Shown: positions 8,214-17,494, counted from the first letter of the stretch. The stretch is DNA of 64,000 nt from Geminicoccaceae bacterium (GCA_028285265.1 JANQPX010000069.1:248001-312000); one strand, 5' to 3'. Notes: generated from the sequence alone by a model not told the origin. Translations and numbers: made by a program.

Positions 8214-9383
8214 ATGGCGGTCTCCAAGCCCTCGTTTCTCCGACCGGTCGAGCATCACGTGCATGTTGAAGGTGAACGTTGCCCATGGTGTGAGCAACCT
8301 ATCACCCATAAGAAATTCAAGGAAATTCAGGCGGAAATTGAGGCGAAGGAGCGCGCACGTTCAGCAGACCATGAACGCCAGCTCAAGGCAGAGCTTGCTA
8401 AGCAGAGAGCCGAGGCCGACGCTAAGGCAAAGGCTAACATCGAACGTGAGCGCAAGGTAGCGGCGGCTAGAGAAGTTGTCGTGCGGGAAGAGGCCAAGAA
8501 GGCTGCAGAGCAGGCTTTGAACACCGAGCTAGCTAAAGCGAAGCAAGCAAAAGCGGCTGCAGAAGATCAACTCAAGAAGCAGAAAGCTGAACACGCCGCC
8601 GAGGCTAATCGTCGTTTGCTGGAACAACGAGAAGTTCTCGATAAGGCAAAGGCGACAGAACTTAGCGCCGAACGCGCCAAGGCCTTTGCTGATCGCCAGA
8701 AGCTTGAATCGCAGCTCGAAGACATGAAGCGTAAGCTCCAGAAAAAGACAGCTGAGGAGCTCGGCGAAGGCGCGGAAGTTGATATCTACGAGACGCTTCG
8801 CGCCGAATTCGACGACGACAAGATCAAGCGGATCGATAAAGGGGTAGCTGGCGTCGACATCATTCACGACGTGACGCACAACGGCAAGATTTGCGGCCGG
8901 ATCGTGTACGATTCGAAAAATAGAACCACTTGGCGGCACACCTATGTAGCGAAGTTGCGCGAGGATCAGCTTGCTGCCAATGCAGATCATGCGATTTTGC
9001 CAAGCCGCGTTTTTCCCAGCGGCGCGCAGCAGCTTCACGTGCAGGACGGCGTGATAATCATAAACCCGGCCCGAGTTGCTGCGCTGGTCGGTCTGCTTCG
9101 GAAGCACGTAATCCAGACGTACTCGCTAAGGCTGAGCGCTCGAGATCGGGACCAGAAGACCGTCGCACTTTATGACTTCATCAATTCCGAACGATGCGCT
9201 CAGTTGTTTGAGCGGGCCGAGACCTTGACGGACGAAATGCTGGACCTGGAAGTCAAGGAAAAGAAAGCTCACGACGCAACGTGGAAACGCCGTGGCGAAT
9301 TAATCAGGTTAGTGCAAAAAGCGCACGGTGATATCACCACCGAAATCGATAGGATCGTGGCGGCGGATGGCGAAGATGGCTGA
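8214..9383 (+). CDS. DUF2130-family protein with coiled coil and nuclease-like C-terminus
   Basis: The 389-residue protein opens with a CxxC-type zinc-binding motif (C-P-W-C, residues 24-27). A long Ala/Lys/Glu coiled coil follows (about 40-185), then a globular domain with the DUF2130 signature: G-A-E-V-D-I-Y, the conserved V-A-G-V-D-I-I, G-R-I-V-Y-D-S-K-N, and K-L-R-E-D-Q. The domain resembles RmuC-like restriction-endonuclease folds, in which D and E/D-x-K residues bind metal. An AGGAG box lies before the ATG. It overlaps the next gene, a ParB-like protein, so the two probably act together. Role unproven; DNA cleavage or phage defence are possible. Confidence 0.75.
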   Translation: MAVSKPSFLRPVEHHVHVEGERCPWCEQPITHKKFKEIQAEIEAKERARSADHERQLKAELAKQRAEADAKAKANIERERKVAAAREVVVREEAKKAAEQALNTELAKAKQAKAAAEDQLKKQKAEHAAEANRRLLEQREVLDKAKATELSAERAKAFADRQKLESQLEDMKRKLQKKTAEELGEGAEVDIYETLRAEFDDDKIKRIDKGVAGVDIIHDVTHNGKICGRIVYDSKNRTTWRHTYVAKLREDQLAANADHAILPSRVFPSGAQQLHVQDGVIIINPARVAALVGLLRKHVIQTYSLRLSARDRDQKTVALYDFINSERCAQLFERAETLTDEMLDLEVKEKKAHDATWKRRGELIRLVQKAHGDITTEIDRIVAADGEDG

Positions 9384-10341
9384 AGACGCATTACGGCGCC
9401 CCGATTCGGATGCCGTGCAACATAACGTCGTCGGGCTGCAGGAACGTCGCCTTGGTCGAACGATCTTGCGCACTTATCGCACTAGAGTTGATGTCGATGT
9501 TGTTGTTCCGAACGATCGACAACCACGACTCGGGCCAAAAGAGGATGATGAACTCCAGCGCCAGATAGAAGCCAATGAGGGTCTATTTGAGCCTTTGCTG
9601 GTAGAGCCTCATCCGGAACTGCCGCAGAAGTACCGAATTATTGATGGCGATAGACGCTGGACGAACTCCGTAGCCTTGGTGAGCCGAGGTAAGGAGCAGT
9701 ATCGACAAATTCCGGTTGAGATAACAGATCGCACACTCGTCGACGAAGAGCGTTTGCGTGTGTGGATCTACATTCACCGCCAACGAAAAGAGTGGGATGC
9801 CAAGGAAAAAGAAATGGTCGCCTATCGCTTAGTCGACCTGTTAGGTCGGGCTAGTGCCGCGAATATCCTTGGGATTACGGTTCGAGAACTCGATAAGCTC
9901 GTCGATGTCTTTGAGCTATCGGAGAAATTCACAAACCTTCGGGAGCCTGGGGCGGCCATCACATGGGCGCGAGAGCTTATGGGTGTAAGCAAGAAACTGC
10001 TGACACCCTCTTTGCTTGATGCGGTGGTGGCCAAAGTTGGTCAAAAACGCATCACGAATTCAAAAGATTTGCGCAAACTCCGAAGAATTCTACGCGATCC
10101 GGTGGCTAAAGATCATTTCCTTACCGACGAAGGTGACATCGCATCTTCCATGCTTTGTATTGCGCCAGCCGAAAGAGACACAAAGACAGGGCTTGTTGGT
10201 GAGCTCGATGCAGCGATGGATGCGATGCGACGGGTACCATGGACGACCCTGGAGGAGCTGAAAGGAAATCACGAATTATTGCAACGGATCGATGCAGCGG
10301 AGGCCCTACTCAGAAACCTTCGGAAAACTCTGTCGTCATAA
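9367..10341 (+). CDS. ParB/Srx-fold DNA-binding protein
   Basis: An N-terminal ParB-N domain is visible: Q-P-R-L, E-L-Q-R-Q-I-x-x-N-E-G, P-L-L-V-E-P, then I-I-D-G-D-R-R-W, which matches the G-E-R-R-x nucleotide-binding motif of ParB proteins with Asp replacing Glu. A helix-turn-helix region follows (A-A-N-I-L-G-I-T-V-R-E-L-D-K-L). It overlaps the DUF2130 stop; start ATG 9367 (another at 9376) is preferred over an upstream GTG. No parA partner is near, so it is not an ordinary partition pair. Inference: a DNA-binding or CTP-using partner of the DUF2130 protein. Confidence 0.72.
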   Translation: MAKMAEDALRRPDSDAVQHNVVGLQERRLGRTILRTYRTRVDVDVVVPNDRQPRLGPKEDDELQRQIEANEGLFEPLLVEPHPELPQKYRIIDGDRRWTNSVALVSRGKEQYRQIPVEITDRTLVDEERLRVWIYIHRQRKEWDAKEKEMVAYRLVDLLGRASAANILGITVRELDKLVDVFELSEKFTNLREPGAAITWARELMGVSKKLLTPSLLDAVVAKVGQKRITNSKDLRKLRRILRDPVAKDHFLTDEGDIASSMLCIAPAERDTKTGLVGELDAAMDAMRRVPWTTLEELKGNHELLQRIDAAEALLRNLRKTLSS

Positions 10342-10503
10342 ATCCACCAAAGATTGATTAGAGGCCCAGATCAAATTTGATTCAACCAGAGAATATTGAA
10401 ATGCGGAGATTATCAACCTTAGATATAAAATAAGATGCGTAACTGCCGCTTCAGCAGTTTGGCGATCATGAAGCCTTACGAAGCCATGAAAGGATAAGGA
10501 AAG

Positions 10504-11571
10504 ATGGTTGACCTGATTTCTTTTTCAGAAGCAGTTGAAGATTCAGAGAAATATTCAAAACGCCATCTATTAATTGGAAATGGCTTTAGCATCGCATGTC
10601 GCCCCGACATATTTCATTATGGCTCGCTTTTCAACGAGGCTGACTTTTCTCGAAATCCTGATCTTTCACTTGTTTTCGAAGCATTGGGCACGCAAGACTT
10701 CGAGATTGCCATTCGCAATCTCGAAGCTGGTGCAAAACTGACACCAATCTACGCGCCGTCTCATCAAGACGCTTCCATACGCATGACGGAGGATGCTGCA
10801 GCTCTAAAAGAAATCTTATTGATGACGATTGCAGGCAATCACCCGGATGTACCAGGGGATATTCCAGATGAGCAGTTTTGGGCATGCCGCAGATTTTTAA
10901 GTTCTTTTCTCGGTCCGAACAACGACGGACAGGTTTATACGCTCAACTATGACCTGCTATTGTATTGGACTTTGATGCATGAAGGTGCGCCCTTCGACGA
11001 CCCAGTCCAGCTCTCCACCAATGATGGCTTTGGGAACGACGAAAGCGATCCCAATGCGGACTATGTTGTATGGCAAGGTGAGACAGGTGCACATAGTGCC
11101 AAAGTGCACTTCCTCCATGGAGCGTTGCATCTCTTTGATGCAGGGAATGAACTACAGAAATTCACTTGGATCAGAACCAATGATCGATTGATCGATCAGG
11201 CAAGAGCGGCAATTGGCGACAACAAGTTTCCTCTTTTCGTAGCTGAAGGTTCGAGTGCCCAAAAGAAGTCTAAGATCCGTCACAACGCCTATCTTTATCA
11301 GGGCTTTAAGCAGCTGACCGCAAATGCCAGGCAGGGGCGGCACTGCTTTTTTGTTCATGGTCATTCGCTCGCGGCGAATGACGATCATATCCTAATCCGA
11401 TTGGGCAGAGGTCGCTTCGGGAAGCTCTACGTCAGCCTCTTCGGTGATCCCAGATCCGATGGGAATAGACAAATCATCGCTAAAGCGAACCAATTGGCGG
11501 GCCTGAGAGAAGATCGGTATCCCATGGAGTTGGCCTTTTACGATGCCCAAACTGCGAATGTGTGGGGATGA
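10504..11571 (+). CDS. DUF4917-family protein with SIR2-like fold
   Basis: The 355-residue protein has L-L-I-G-N-G-F-S-I-A near residue 22, Y-T-L-N-Y-D-L-L-L-Y-W in the middle, K-V-H-F-L-H-G-A, and F-V-H-G-H-S-L-A-A-N-D-D-H-I near the end. This pattern marks the DUF4917 group, whose fold resembles SIR2 NAD-binding domains often used as NADases in phage defence. The ancestral G-A-G-x-S motif is G-N-G-F-S here. The start has AAGGATAAGGAAAG before the ATG. It follows the DUF2130/ParB pair by 162 bp and may be a separate unit. NAD cleavage is a hypothesis only. Confidence 0.7.
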   Translation: MVDLISFSEAVEDSEKYSKRHLLIGNGFSIACRPDIFHYGSLFNEADFSRNPDLSLVFEALGTQDFEIAIRNLEAGAKLTPIYAPSHQDASIRMTEDAAALKEILLMTIAGNHPDVPGDIPDEQFWACRRFLSSFLGPNNDGQVYTLNYDLLLYWTLMHEGAPFDDPVQLSTNDGFGNDESDPNADYVVWQGETGAHSAKVHFLHGALHLFDAGNELQKFTWIRTNDRLIDQARAAIGDNKFPLFVAEGSSAQKKSKIRHNAYLYQGFKQLTANARQGRHCFFVHGHSLAANDDHILIRLGRGRFGKLYVSLFGDPRSDGNRQIIAKANQLAGLREDRYPMELAFYDAQTANVWG

Positions 11572-11601
11572 TAGTGGCTCATAAGACATAACAGAGTGTC
11601 A

Positions 11602-12276
11602 CTAATTGTGCGGCCTAAGCATTCCAGCCAAGAATAATTGACAGCGCCACATGGTGGATGCTGAGAAGCCGGCGTGGATGATGATCTCCATCAGGAGTTT
11701 TCTGGGTATATCGCCGAAGCGTTCGAACTGGGGGCGTTTGATCGGGCGCAGGATTTGGAGGTGGATGCACCGTTTTAGCGTTTCCTGCTCTGTGATCCAG
11801 CGGACCGTTTCATCTTCGGCCATGATCGCCTCGATCTCGGCAGTCACCGTTTCGTCAGCATCGCCATCGGCATAGATCATGATCTTGCCGAGGAGGTCCT
11901 CGTCCAAATGATCCGGATCGGAGTCAATGTGAGATGGTGCCGTGCGGACGGCGAGCTCGTCGGCGGACTGTCTATAGATCCTGACCAGCCGGATTATGTC
12001 GTTGCGAGATAGCCATGAGAGCTCGTGCTGTTGCGTGATCAATCCCGGCACATCGTAGATTCGAGGCACGACGGGTGGCTGTTCGCATACCTTTTTGATG
12101 TCAACGGCGAGATCGCCGAGAATGCGGTCTTTAGCAAACACGGCATCCATCTCGGCAATGATGCTCTCTTCCAACTCATCGTCGGCGAAGATGCAGCGGT
12201 GGGATATTGGTGAGGGTTTAAGGCCGGGTCGAGGATCATAGATTGCGGAGGGCTTCACCAGGACATTGGTCGTCAT
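11602..12276 (-). CDS. Conserved unknown protein, last gene of the trb operon
   Basis: I do not recognise this 224-residue protein. It is acidic, has no membrane segment, and contains an internal near-duplication: D-D-E-L-E-E-S-I-I-A-E-M-D-A-V at 32-46 resembles D-A-D-E-T-V-T-A-E-I-E-A-I near 138-150, suggesting two related helical modules. It begins three bases after the trbI stop, so it belongs to the pore operon and is probably element-specific. It ends convergently 30 bp from the DUF4917 gene. A cytoplasmic accessory or regulatory role is possible. Confidence 0.65.
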   Translation of the reverse strand: MTTNVLVKPSAIYDPRPGLKPSPISHRCIFADDELEESIIAEMDAVFAKDRILGDLAVDIKKVCEQPPVVPRIYDVPGLITQQHELSWLSRNDIIRLVRIYRQSADELAVRTAPSHIDSDPDHLDEDLLGKIMIYADGDADETVTAEIEAIMAEDETVRWITEQETLKRCIHLQILRPIKRPQFERFGDIPRKLLMEIIIHAGFSASTMWRCQLFLAGMLRPHN

Positions 12277-12279
12277 TTT

Positions 12280-13752
12280 CTATGCTCCCTCGTAAGGCTC
12301 AAGGATCATGTCCTTGTTGACCAGGATGTTGAGCTTGAAGCCCGGACGAATGGTGATGGTGGGCTGGACGTCGAGTTGGCGATCGACGATCTGGCTGCCG
12401 ATTGTCGCCGCTTGTTGAGCGGCGCTGTCGCCGAGGTCGTCGACGAAGCTGTTTTCTTGTGCGCTGTCGGTGGCGAGATTGGCGCCGGCAGAGATCACTG
12501 AAGAAAGAATGACCGCGCCGATCAGGCGGCCGAGATGGTGATCGACCTGATCGGCGAGACCGGCGTAACCGGCTTCATCGGTCCCAACCATCGTTTCGAG
12601 CTGAACGCTGCTGCCGTTTGGCATGATCAGCCGATCCCAGACGATCTGCGCCCGTTCCTGCGCAAAACCAACGTCGGCGTTGTAGCGACCCAAAATCCGA
12701 GCGCCCTGAGGAATCAGAAGATGATTGCCGGTGACCGTGTCGTAGATATGCTCGGTCACCTGTCCGACGATCTCGCCGGGAAGGTCGCTGTTGAGACCGG
12801 TGATCAGGGCGGCGGGGATGACCGTGCCAGCCTTGACTTCGTAGGCGGAGAGCGGCGGCTGCAGGCCGCTTTGGAGATAGGCGCGATCGTCCGGCTGGCG
12901 TTGCAAAAAGGATTCTTGTTGTTCAGCGGCCGAGGGCTGCCGGCCAGGAATGAGATCTCGCGGCGAAGGAAAATCGAGATTGAGACCATCGAGGCCGCTC
13001 AGCTGTCGCCGCTCCAGACCAGCTGTCGGTGTCTGCTGTCGGAGCGCCAGTGCGCCGCTCGGGAACAAAGGTGACCGGAACGCATCAGCTTCTTCTTGCG
13101 TCAGCTGATCCACGGCTGGTGTTGACGATGATCGTCGTGGTTCTGGATCGCGGTTCTCGGCGCTCTTCGGCTCCTCGACGATCCTTGGTTCAGCGGCAGC
13201 TGTTTTCGTGACGTCGGTGTAGCTGAATTCTGGGATGGTGCCGGCTGTCAGCGGCTGAAAGATCAGCGTTTCTTCTCGCTGCTCGATTTGCGCATGATCA
13301 AGATTTCCGGTGATGCCGCGAAGACCTTGGGTGAGACCGAATGCGATAGCGACCGTAAGGCCGACACCAACCATCAGTACCGTCTGACGATTGAGGCGGA
13401 CCGACTTTCTCTGCCTGACGGTCACTGCTCCCACTCGTTCGCTTTGGTTGTGACGCGACGGCAAACTGTCGTCTGGGCTCTGCTGTTTTTCGGCAGACCG
13501 ATTGTCTTCGATAGTCAGCTCTTCCTCAACAGCTATCGGCTCCCCTGTCACCGATGGCAGCTTTCCCTTTGCAGCGGCCATTGTCAGGAGTGCATCGCGC
13601 CGACTGGCCGGCACACCTTTCTTTCGCCATTGTCGAACCGCACTCGGATTGATATCGAGCTCGGCCGCCACCCTAGGGACGCCGATCTGCTCGACCAAAT
13701 CAAGCAGATCGGTACGTTCGCGACGTTCGGGGCTGTCGTCACTCTCGTGCAT
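12280..13752 (-). CDS. trbI: TrbI/VirB10 pore component with an added N-terminal helix-turn-helix
   Basis: VirB10 proteins span the envelope and open the outer-membrane pore. Here residues 124-143 form the inner-membrane segment, a Pro/Gln-rich linker follows, and the C-terminal half has the TrbI/VirB10 barrel motifs (V-I-P-A-A-L-I-T-G-L-N-S-D-L-P-G, L-L-I-P-Q-G-A-R-I-L-G, V-G-T-D-E-A-G). Unusually, residues about 14-55 (L-V-E-Q-I-G-V-P-R-V-A-A-E-L, I-N-P-S-A-V-R-Q-W-R-K-K-G-V-P) look like a complete Cro/YdaS-type DNA-binding helix-turn-helix in the cytoplasmic tail. It could tie pore state to DNA or transcription. TrbI assignment is firm; the DNA-binding head is a sequence inference. Confidence 0.88.
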   Translation of the reverse strand: MHESDDSPERRERTDLLDLVEQIGVPRVAAELDINPSAVRQWRKKGVPASRRDALLTMAAAKGKLPSVTGEPIAVEEELTIEDNRSAEKQQSPDDSLPSRHNQSERVGAVTVRQRKSVRLNRQTVLMVGVGLTVAIAFGLTQGLRGITGNLDHAQIEQREETLIFQPLTAGTIPEFSYTDVTKTAAAEPRIVEEPKSAENRDPEPRRSSSTPAVDQLTQEEADAFRSPLFPSGALALRQQTPTAGLERRQLSGLDGLNLDFPSPRDLIPGRQPSAAEQQESFLQRQPDDRAYLQSGLQPPLSAYEVKAGTVIPAALITGLNSDLPGEIVGQVTEHIYDTVTGNHLLIPQGARILGRYNADVGFAQERAQIVWDRLIMPNGSSVQLETMVGTDEAGYAGLADQVDHHLGRLIGAVILSSVISAGANLATDSAQENSFVDDLGDSAAQQAATIGSQIVDRQLDVQPTITIRPGFKLNILVNKDMILEPYEGA

Positions 13753-13755
13753 AGC

Positions 13756-14838
13756 TCACATCCGGTGATTGCCGTTCATACCGTTGTGACTGGCACGGTC
13801 GTGCTGTTCGCCATGGTCGTCAGGATCGCGACGGAGGCTCTTGCGCTCGCGAGGCTGACTAAAGAAGCGCTTCCAGGAGAAGCCGCCGCCGTTCTTGGCG
13901 ATCTGGACCGTCGTGTCGGCAAGCCTGAGTTCGGCAATTTCGAATAGGCGATCGACCACGTAGTAGTTCTGCCTAACGCGGTAGTTCACGAGCTGCCCGC
14001 TGCCATTCTCGTCGGCAAGGAAAAGCGGCGGCGCCTCGTTGGCGCCGAGGTCTTTGGGGAACTCGATATAGACCTTGGCACCATCATCGAAGGCGCGTAT
14101 TGGGCGCCAGCGGGCCTGATCCCCCTTGATTGCATAATCGAAATTCAGTTGATCGATCGGTACGCCGATGACGATGGTATCGGCATATTCTTTGTTGACG
14201 GCCTCGATCACCTCGACCTGCTTCGAGATGTCGTCGAGTGGATAGGTCCAGGCGATGACCGCATTATAGATGTCGCGCTTATGGCTCTCAGCCTGCACGA
14301 CGTAGACGCGCTTGTCGGTCGTGATCACCAGATTGGTGGAGAGCCCTGCTTTGACCGGCTTGACCAAGAGGCGCGTTTGATTGCCATCGGTCACATCGCC
14401 GACGACCCAGCGGGCGGTATCGCCGAGCGCGTAGTTGACCAGCGTCTCGCCAGGCTGCAGTTCGACCACGCTGATGAATCCGGGCGCGGCATGAAGCTCG
14501 AAGAGCGAACCTCGTTGATAGGGAAAATATTGGGTGGCGTTGACGAAGCCGTCAGGTGCAGAAGCGATCACCGAATTGCGATAGGCCTGTTCGATCGCCG
14601 TCAATCCATCAGGCACCGACTTCTCATCGTCACCATCATCGGTGAGAGATTTCTGCACCTGACGAAAGATCGGCACCGATGCCAGGTCGATCTTGGCTTC
14701 GATCACGGGTGGTTCGCTCGGCTCGGCCCGAACGAAGCTCACAGGCTTTTGTTGATCGTGTGCACATGCTGTGACGAAGGCGGCGACACTCATTAGAAGG
14801 AAACGGCGCGTTGTTTTGTCGAAGACTCTACTGGTCAT
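13756..14838 (-). CDS. trbG: TrbG/VirB9 outer-membrane-complex lipoprotein
   Basis: TrbG forms the outer-membrane core ring with the VirB10 homologue. The 360-residue protein has a lipoprotein signal (S-V-A-A-F-V-T-A-C, cysteine about residue 25). The VirB9 beta-domains follow, with the motifs Y-A-L-G-D-T-A-R-W, L-V-K-P-V-x-A-G-L-S-T-N-L-V-I-T-T-D and, near the end, V-N-Y-R-V-R-Q-N-Y-Y-V-V-D-R-L-F. The tail after residue 335 is His/Arg/Asp-rich and looks disordered. It is four bases from trbI and overlaps trbF by ATGA. Confidence 0.9.
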   Translation of the reverse strand: MTSRVFDKTTRRFLLMSVAAFVTACAHDQQKPVSFVRAEPSEPPVIEAKIDLASVPIFRQVQKSLTDDGDDEKSVPDGLTAIEQAYRNSVIASAPDGFVNATQYFPYQRGSLFELHAAPGFISVVELQPGETLVNYALGDTARWVVGDVTDGNQTRLLVKPVKAGLSTNLVITTDKRVYVVQAESHKRDIYNAVIAWTYPLDDISKQVEVIEAVNKEYADTIVIGVPIDQLNFDYAIKGDQARWRPIRAFDDGAKVYIEFPKDLGANEAPPLFLADENGSGQLVNYRVRQNYYVVDRLFEIAELRLADTTVQIAKNGGGFSWKRFFSQPRERKSLRRDPDDHGEQHDRASHNGMNGNHRM

Positions 14839-15554
14839 GATGCGCTCTCCTCGGTGGTGAAGTCGGGCTGGAGAAAGATCGATGTGATCATCAGCCCGAG
14901 CGGGTTGATTTGGATTTGCCTTGGTGTTTCCGGAGGGAGAAAGTCCACCGCGACATTGGCGGTATAGCTTTGTCGGTTTTGCTGGCGGCCGTCGGTGAAC
15001 GTGGTTTCGTGCCAGCGGATTTGAAAACTGTCCTTTGACTGGCGGGTGACCGAGACGATCTCGACAGTCACTGCCTGCTTGCCGAGAGTTTCAGGATTGA
15101 AGGCATCGACATCACGGGCGTAGGCGTCGATTTCAGCTTTCGCACTGACGGGCACGAACTGATAGGCTTGATCCCAGTTGGTGCGCAGCACCACGGGATC
15201 GATGCTTTTCGCGCGGGTGAGCTGCACCCAGCGTCCGATCATGTGGCTGATAAGGGCATCATTTGGCCGGACGGGCGCGCCAAGCTGCCGATGACGCAAA
15301 GGCTCGCCGGTGCGGCTGTCGATTTCGACCACATGGACAGCAGCTGTTGGTCGCTGGCTTGCGGTGAACAGTGCACCTGCTGTCGCGGCGACAGCAATTC
15401 CTGTCGCGACGAAGGTCATGATGCGCCAGCTTGAGGTTTCGCGACCGGCATTGAGCCATCGCTGTTCCATGGCAGCCAGTTGCTTGGCATAGCGACTGGC
15501 ATCGGCTGTCTTGGCTGCGAAGTTCTTGGGTGGATCGGTGAAGGTCTGTGCCAT
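14835..15554 (-). CDS. trbF: TrbF/VirB8 inner-membrane assembly factor
   Basis: The 239-residue bitopic protein has one membrane segment (about residues 46-68, F-V-A-T-G-I-A-V-A-A-T-A-G). A periplasmic NTF2-like VirB8 domain follows, carrying V-H-V-V-E-I-D, I-G-R-W-V-Q-L-T-R, and a C-terminal I-Q-I-N-P-L-G-L. VirB8 proteins nucleate the periplasmic part of the pore. It sits two bases from trbL and overlaps trbG, in standard order. Confidence 0.9.
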   Translation of the reverse strand: MAQTFTDPPKNFAAKTADASRYAKQLAAMEQRWLNAGRETSSWRIMTFVATGIAVAATAGALFTASQRPTAAVHVVEIDSRTGEPLRHRQLGAPVRPNDALISHMIGRWVQLTRAKSIDPVVLRTNWDQAYQFVPVSAKAEIDAYARDVDAFNPETLGKQAVTVEIVSVTRQSKDSFQIRWHETTFTDGRQQNRQSYTANVAVDFLPPETPRQIQINPLGLMITSIFLQPDFTTEESAS

Positions 15555-15556
15555 TG

Positions 15557-16768
15557 TCAGGCTTCCAACTTACGATCCGAAAGGTCGATGTTGACGCTGC
15601 CGCCGCTGCCATCGCTTCTCGGGATGGCAACACCAGCAGCGAGTCCGGCTCGGCCGAGACTGCGGCTGGCTCCGGCGACATCGGATCGACTTTTCGATGC
15701 GGTCGATGGAGCAGCGCGTCCGCCAGCTGTCGGTGCTACCGCCCCTGATTTTGCAGCTGACGCGGCAGCATTGGATGACTGTTGGGCGCTTGTCGCCTGA
15801 AGCTGCAACTCGCCCTTTGCCTGGCCGGCGCGAGCGATCTGGCTGACGCCAGCACCCCCAAGTCGACCTGCGGCACGACCGGTCTTCAGTGCAGCGCCTC
15901 CGGCATAGGCCGCTGCAACACCGGCACCGACCGCGGTGACGACGGTCTGCGCAATGGCGCCAACGCCGAGGGACGGACCGCCGCTGATCATCGATGCAGC
16001 GAGGCCGGGTGCCCGAATTGCCAACATCAGAAACGTCAAAGAGACGCCGATGGCGGCGAAGCCCTCGGTCGATGTGATTTCCTCGCTCAACGTCAGTGTC
16101 GAGACGAAGGCGACTGCGAAACTGACGACAACGGCGATGACGAACACTTTGAGGCCCGCGGCGATCACATAGCCAAGTGCGCCCTTGGCGAGCGATGTCG
16201 TCCGGTCGAGCAGGGCGAAGGGCAGTAGGATGAATCCGCCGAGCGTCACCAGCTTGAATTCGATGAGCAGCATGAAAACCTGAAGCGCGATCAGGATGAA
16301 CGAGAGCGCCAACACTAGGGACGCACCGACCAAGAGAAGAAAAGTGCCGATTTCGCTGCTGAACAGACCGCCGATTTCGTTCGCGCGTTCTAGGAGTTGA
16401 TCGGCGAGATTGACGCCAAGCCCGGCAATTCGGCTCGGCTCGAACAGATCGGCGACGCTCAAGGTCACGGTCGAGAGACCACCCGTCTGCAAGCCGAGCA
16501 GGCCGAAGCTGTTGATCACGATATTGGTGAAGGGCAGCCAGTTGGTCAGGATGAAGATCATGAACCCGACCAGCAGGATCTTCTTGAGCAGAAATTCCAG
16601 TCCGACCGACGTGTTGCCGAAGGCATAAGTGGCACCGGTGAAGACGATCGAGAGCACCAAGAAGGTCTGGAACAGAAACCGAACGTTGCCGTCCAGAATG
16701 GGAATGGCGGCGTTCAATGCCGTATCGAAAAATGCCAGGATCTGGTCCAGGACCTGCAGCGATTCCAT
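15557..16768 (-). CDS. trbL: TrbL/VirB6 polytopic inner-membrane protein
   Basis: The 403-residue protein has at least six hydrophobic helices in residues 25-285 and a low-complexity Ala/Gly/Ser/Gln tail. The order and the motif F-L-L-K-K-I-L-L-V-G-F-M-I-F match TrbL. VirB6-type proteins line the inner-membrane channel for the DNA. It is two bases from each neighbour in the pore operon. Confidence 0.88.
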   Translation of the reverse strand: MESLQVLDQILAFFDTALNAAIPILDGNVRFLFQTFLVLSIVFTGATYAFGNTSVGLEFLLKKILLVGFMIFILTNWLPFTNIVINSFGLLGLQTGGLSTVTLSVADLFEPSRIAGLGVNLADQLLERANEIGGLFSSEIGTFLLLVGASLVLALSFILIALQVFMLLIEFKLVTLGGFILLPFALLDRTTSLAKGALGYVIAAGLKVFVIAVVVSFAVAFVSTLTLSEEITSTEGFAAIGVSLTFLMLAIRAPGLAASMISGGPSLGVGAIAQTVVTAVGAGVAAAYAGGAALKTGRAAGRLGGAGVSQIARAGQAKGELQLQATSAQQSSNAAASAAKSGAVAPTAGGRAAPSTASKSRSDVAGASRSLGRAGLAAGVAIPRSDGSGGSVNIDLSDRKLEA

Positions 16769-16770
16769 CG

Positions 16771-17493
16771 CTATTGCTCCCAGCCCTGCGGCACGTAGCC
16801 GTTGCCGCCGTAGTCGATTTCGTCGCCGTCGTGAAAACGGTCGCGGAACGCTTCAGCGGCCTTCTCGCGCGCGGCTTCCTGAGCGATCTTCAACGCCTCG
16901 ACCCGCTGCGCTGCCACCTGCGAACCCTGGATCTGGGCGAGGATCGCAACGATCTGGCCGGAAAGCTGATTGCCAACCTGTATCGCCTCAGTCTGACCAC
17001 CTGCAAGCGTCGACTCAGCAAGGCTGTTTTCGACGTCGTTCAGAATGGCTTCGATCGCCTCGACGCTCACGGACTGCGTCGCGACGGCGATACGGCTGGC
17101 GCTGATAAGGTTGTTGCTCTGCTGCTGAACCAGCCCGACCAGATCCTCAAAGCTTTCGATGGCGTCGAACACCTCGGGGTAGACTTCGCGAAACTGCTCT
17201 AGGGCTTCGAGTTCCTCGAACACGATGCCGACCACCTCGCTATTTAGGACGCGGGTGACATCACCGAGGGCAGCCTGTATCTGCGGCGACAACGTGAAAT
17301 CGGTGCCCGTCACCGCCTGCAAGGCGAGCTCGATTTGGCGAAGGGTGCGGATGCCCTCTTCAATCGCCTCGAACACCTGCAGGATGTTCTGCGCGAGATT
17401 GGCAGGGTCGATGACCGCCAGCTGCGCGTCGGCTGTAGGGATTGCCGTCAACAGTCCAACAGCCGCGACAGTAGCGAGCAGTGTCTTTCTCAT
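16771..17493 (-). CDS. trbJ: TrbJ/VirB5 periplasmic or minor-pilus protein
   Basis: The chosen ATG at 17493 gives a clear signal peptide (M-R-K-T-L-L-A-T-V-A-A-V-G, cleavage after A-D-A); the longer upstream frame lacks one. The mature part is helical, with D-P-A-N-L-A-Q-N near its start, a typical TrbJ feature, and a C-terminus rich in Ala/Glu helices. TrbJ resembles VirB5 and may sit at the pilus tip to recognise recipients. One base separates it from the trbE stop. Confidence 0.85.
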   Translation of the reverse strand: MRKTLLATVAAVGLLTAIPTADAQLAVIDPANLAQNILQVFEAIEEGIRTLRQIELALQAVTGTDFTLSPQIQAALGDVTRVLNSEVVGIVFEELEALEQFREVYPEVFDAIESFEDLVGLVQQQSNNLISASRIAVATQSVSVEAIEAILNDVENSLAESTLAGGQTEAIQVGNQLSGQIVAILAQIQGSQVAAQRVEALKIAQEAAREKAAEAFRDRFHDGDEIDYGGNGYVPQGWEQ

Positions 17494-17494
17494 G

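Noticed and set aside
9328..9366. Upstream GTG start for the ParB-like gene
   Set aside because: It would overlap the DUF2130 coding end by 56 bases and adds residues without family similarity.
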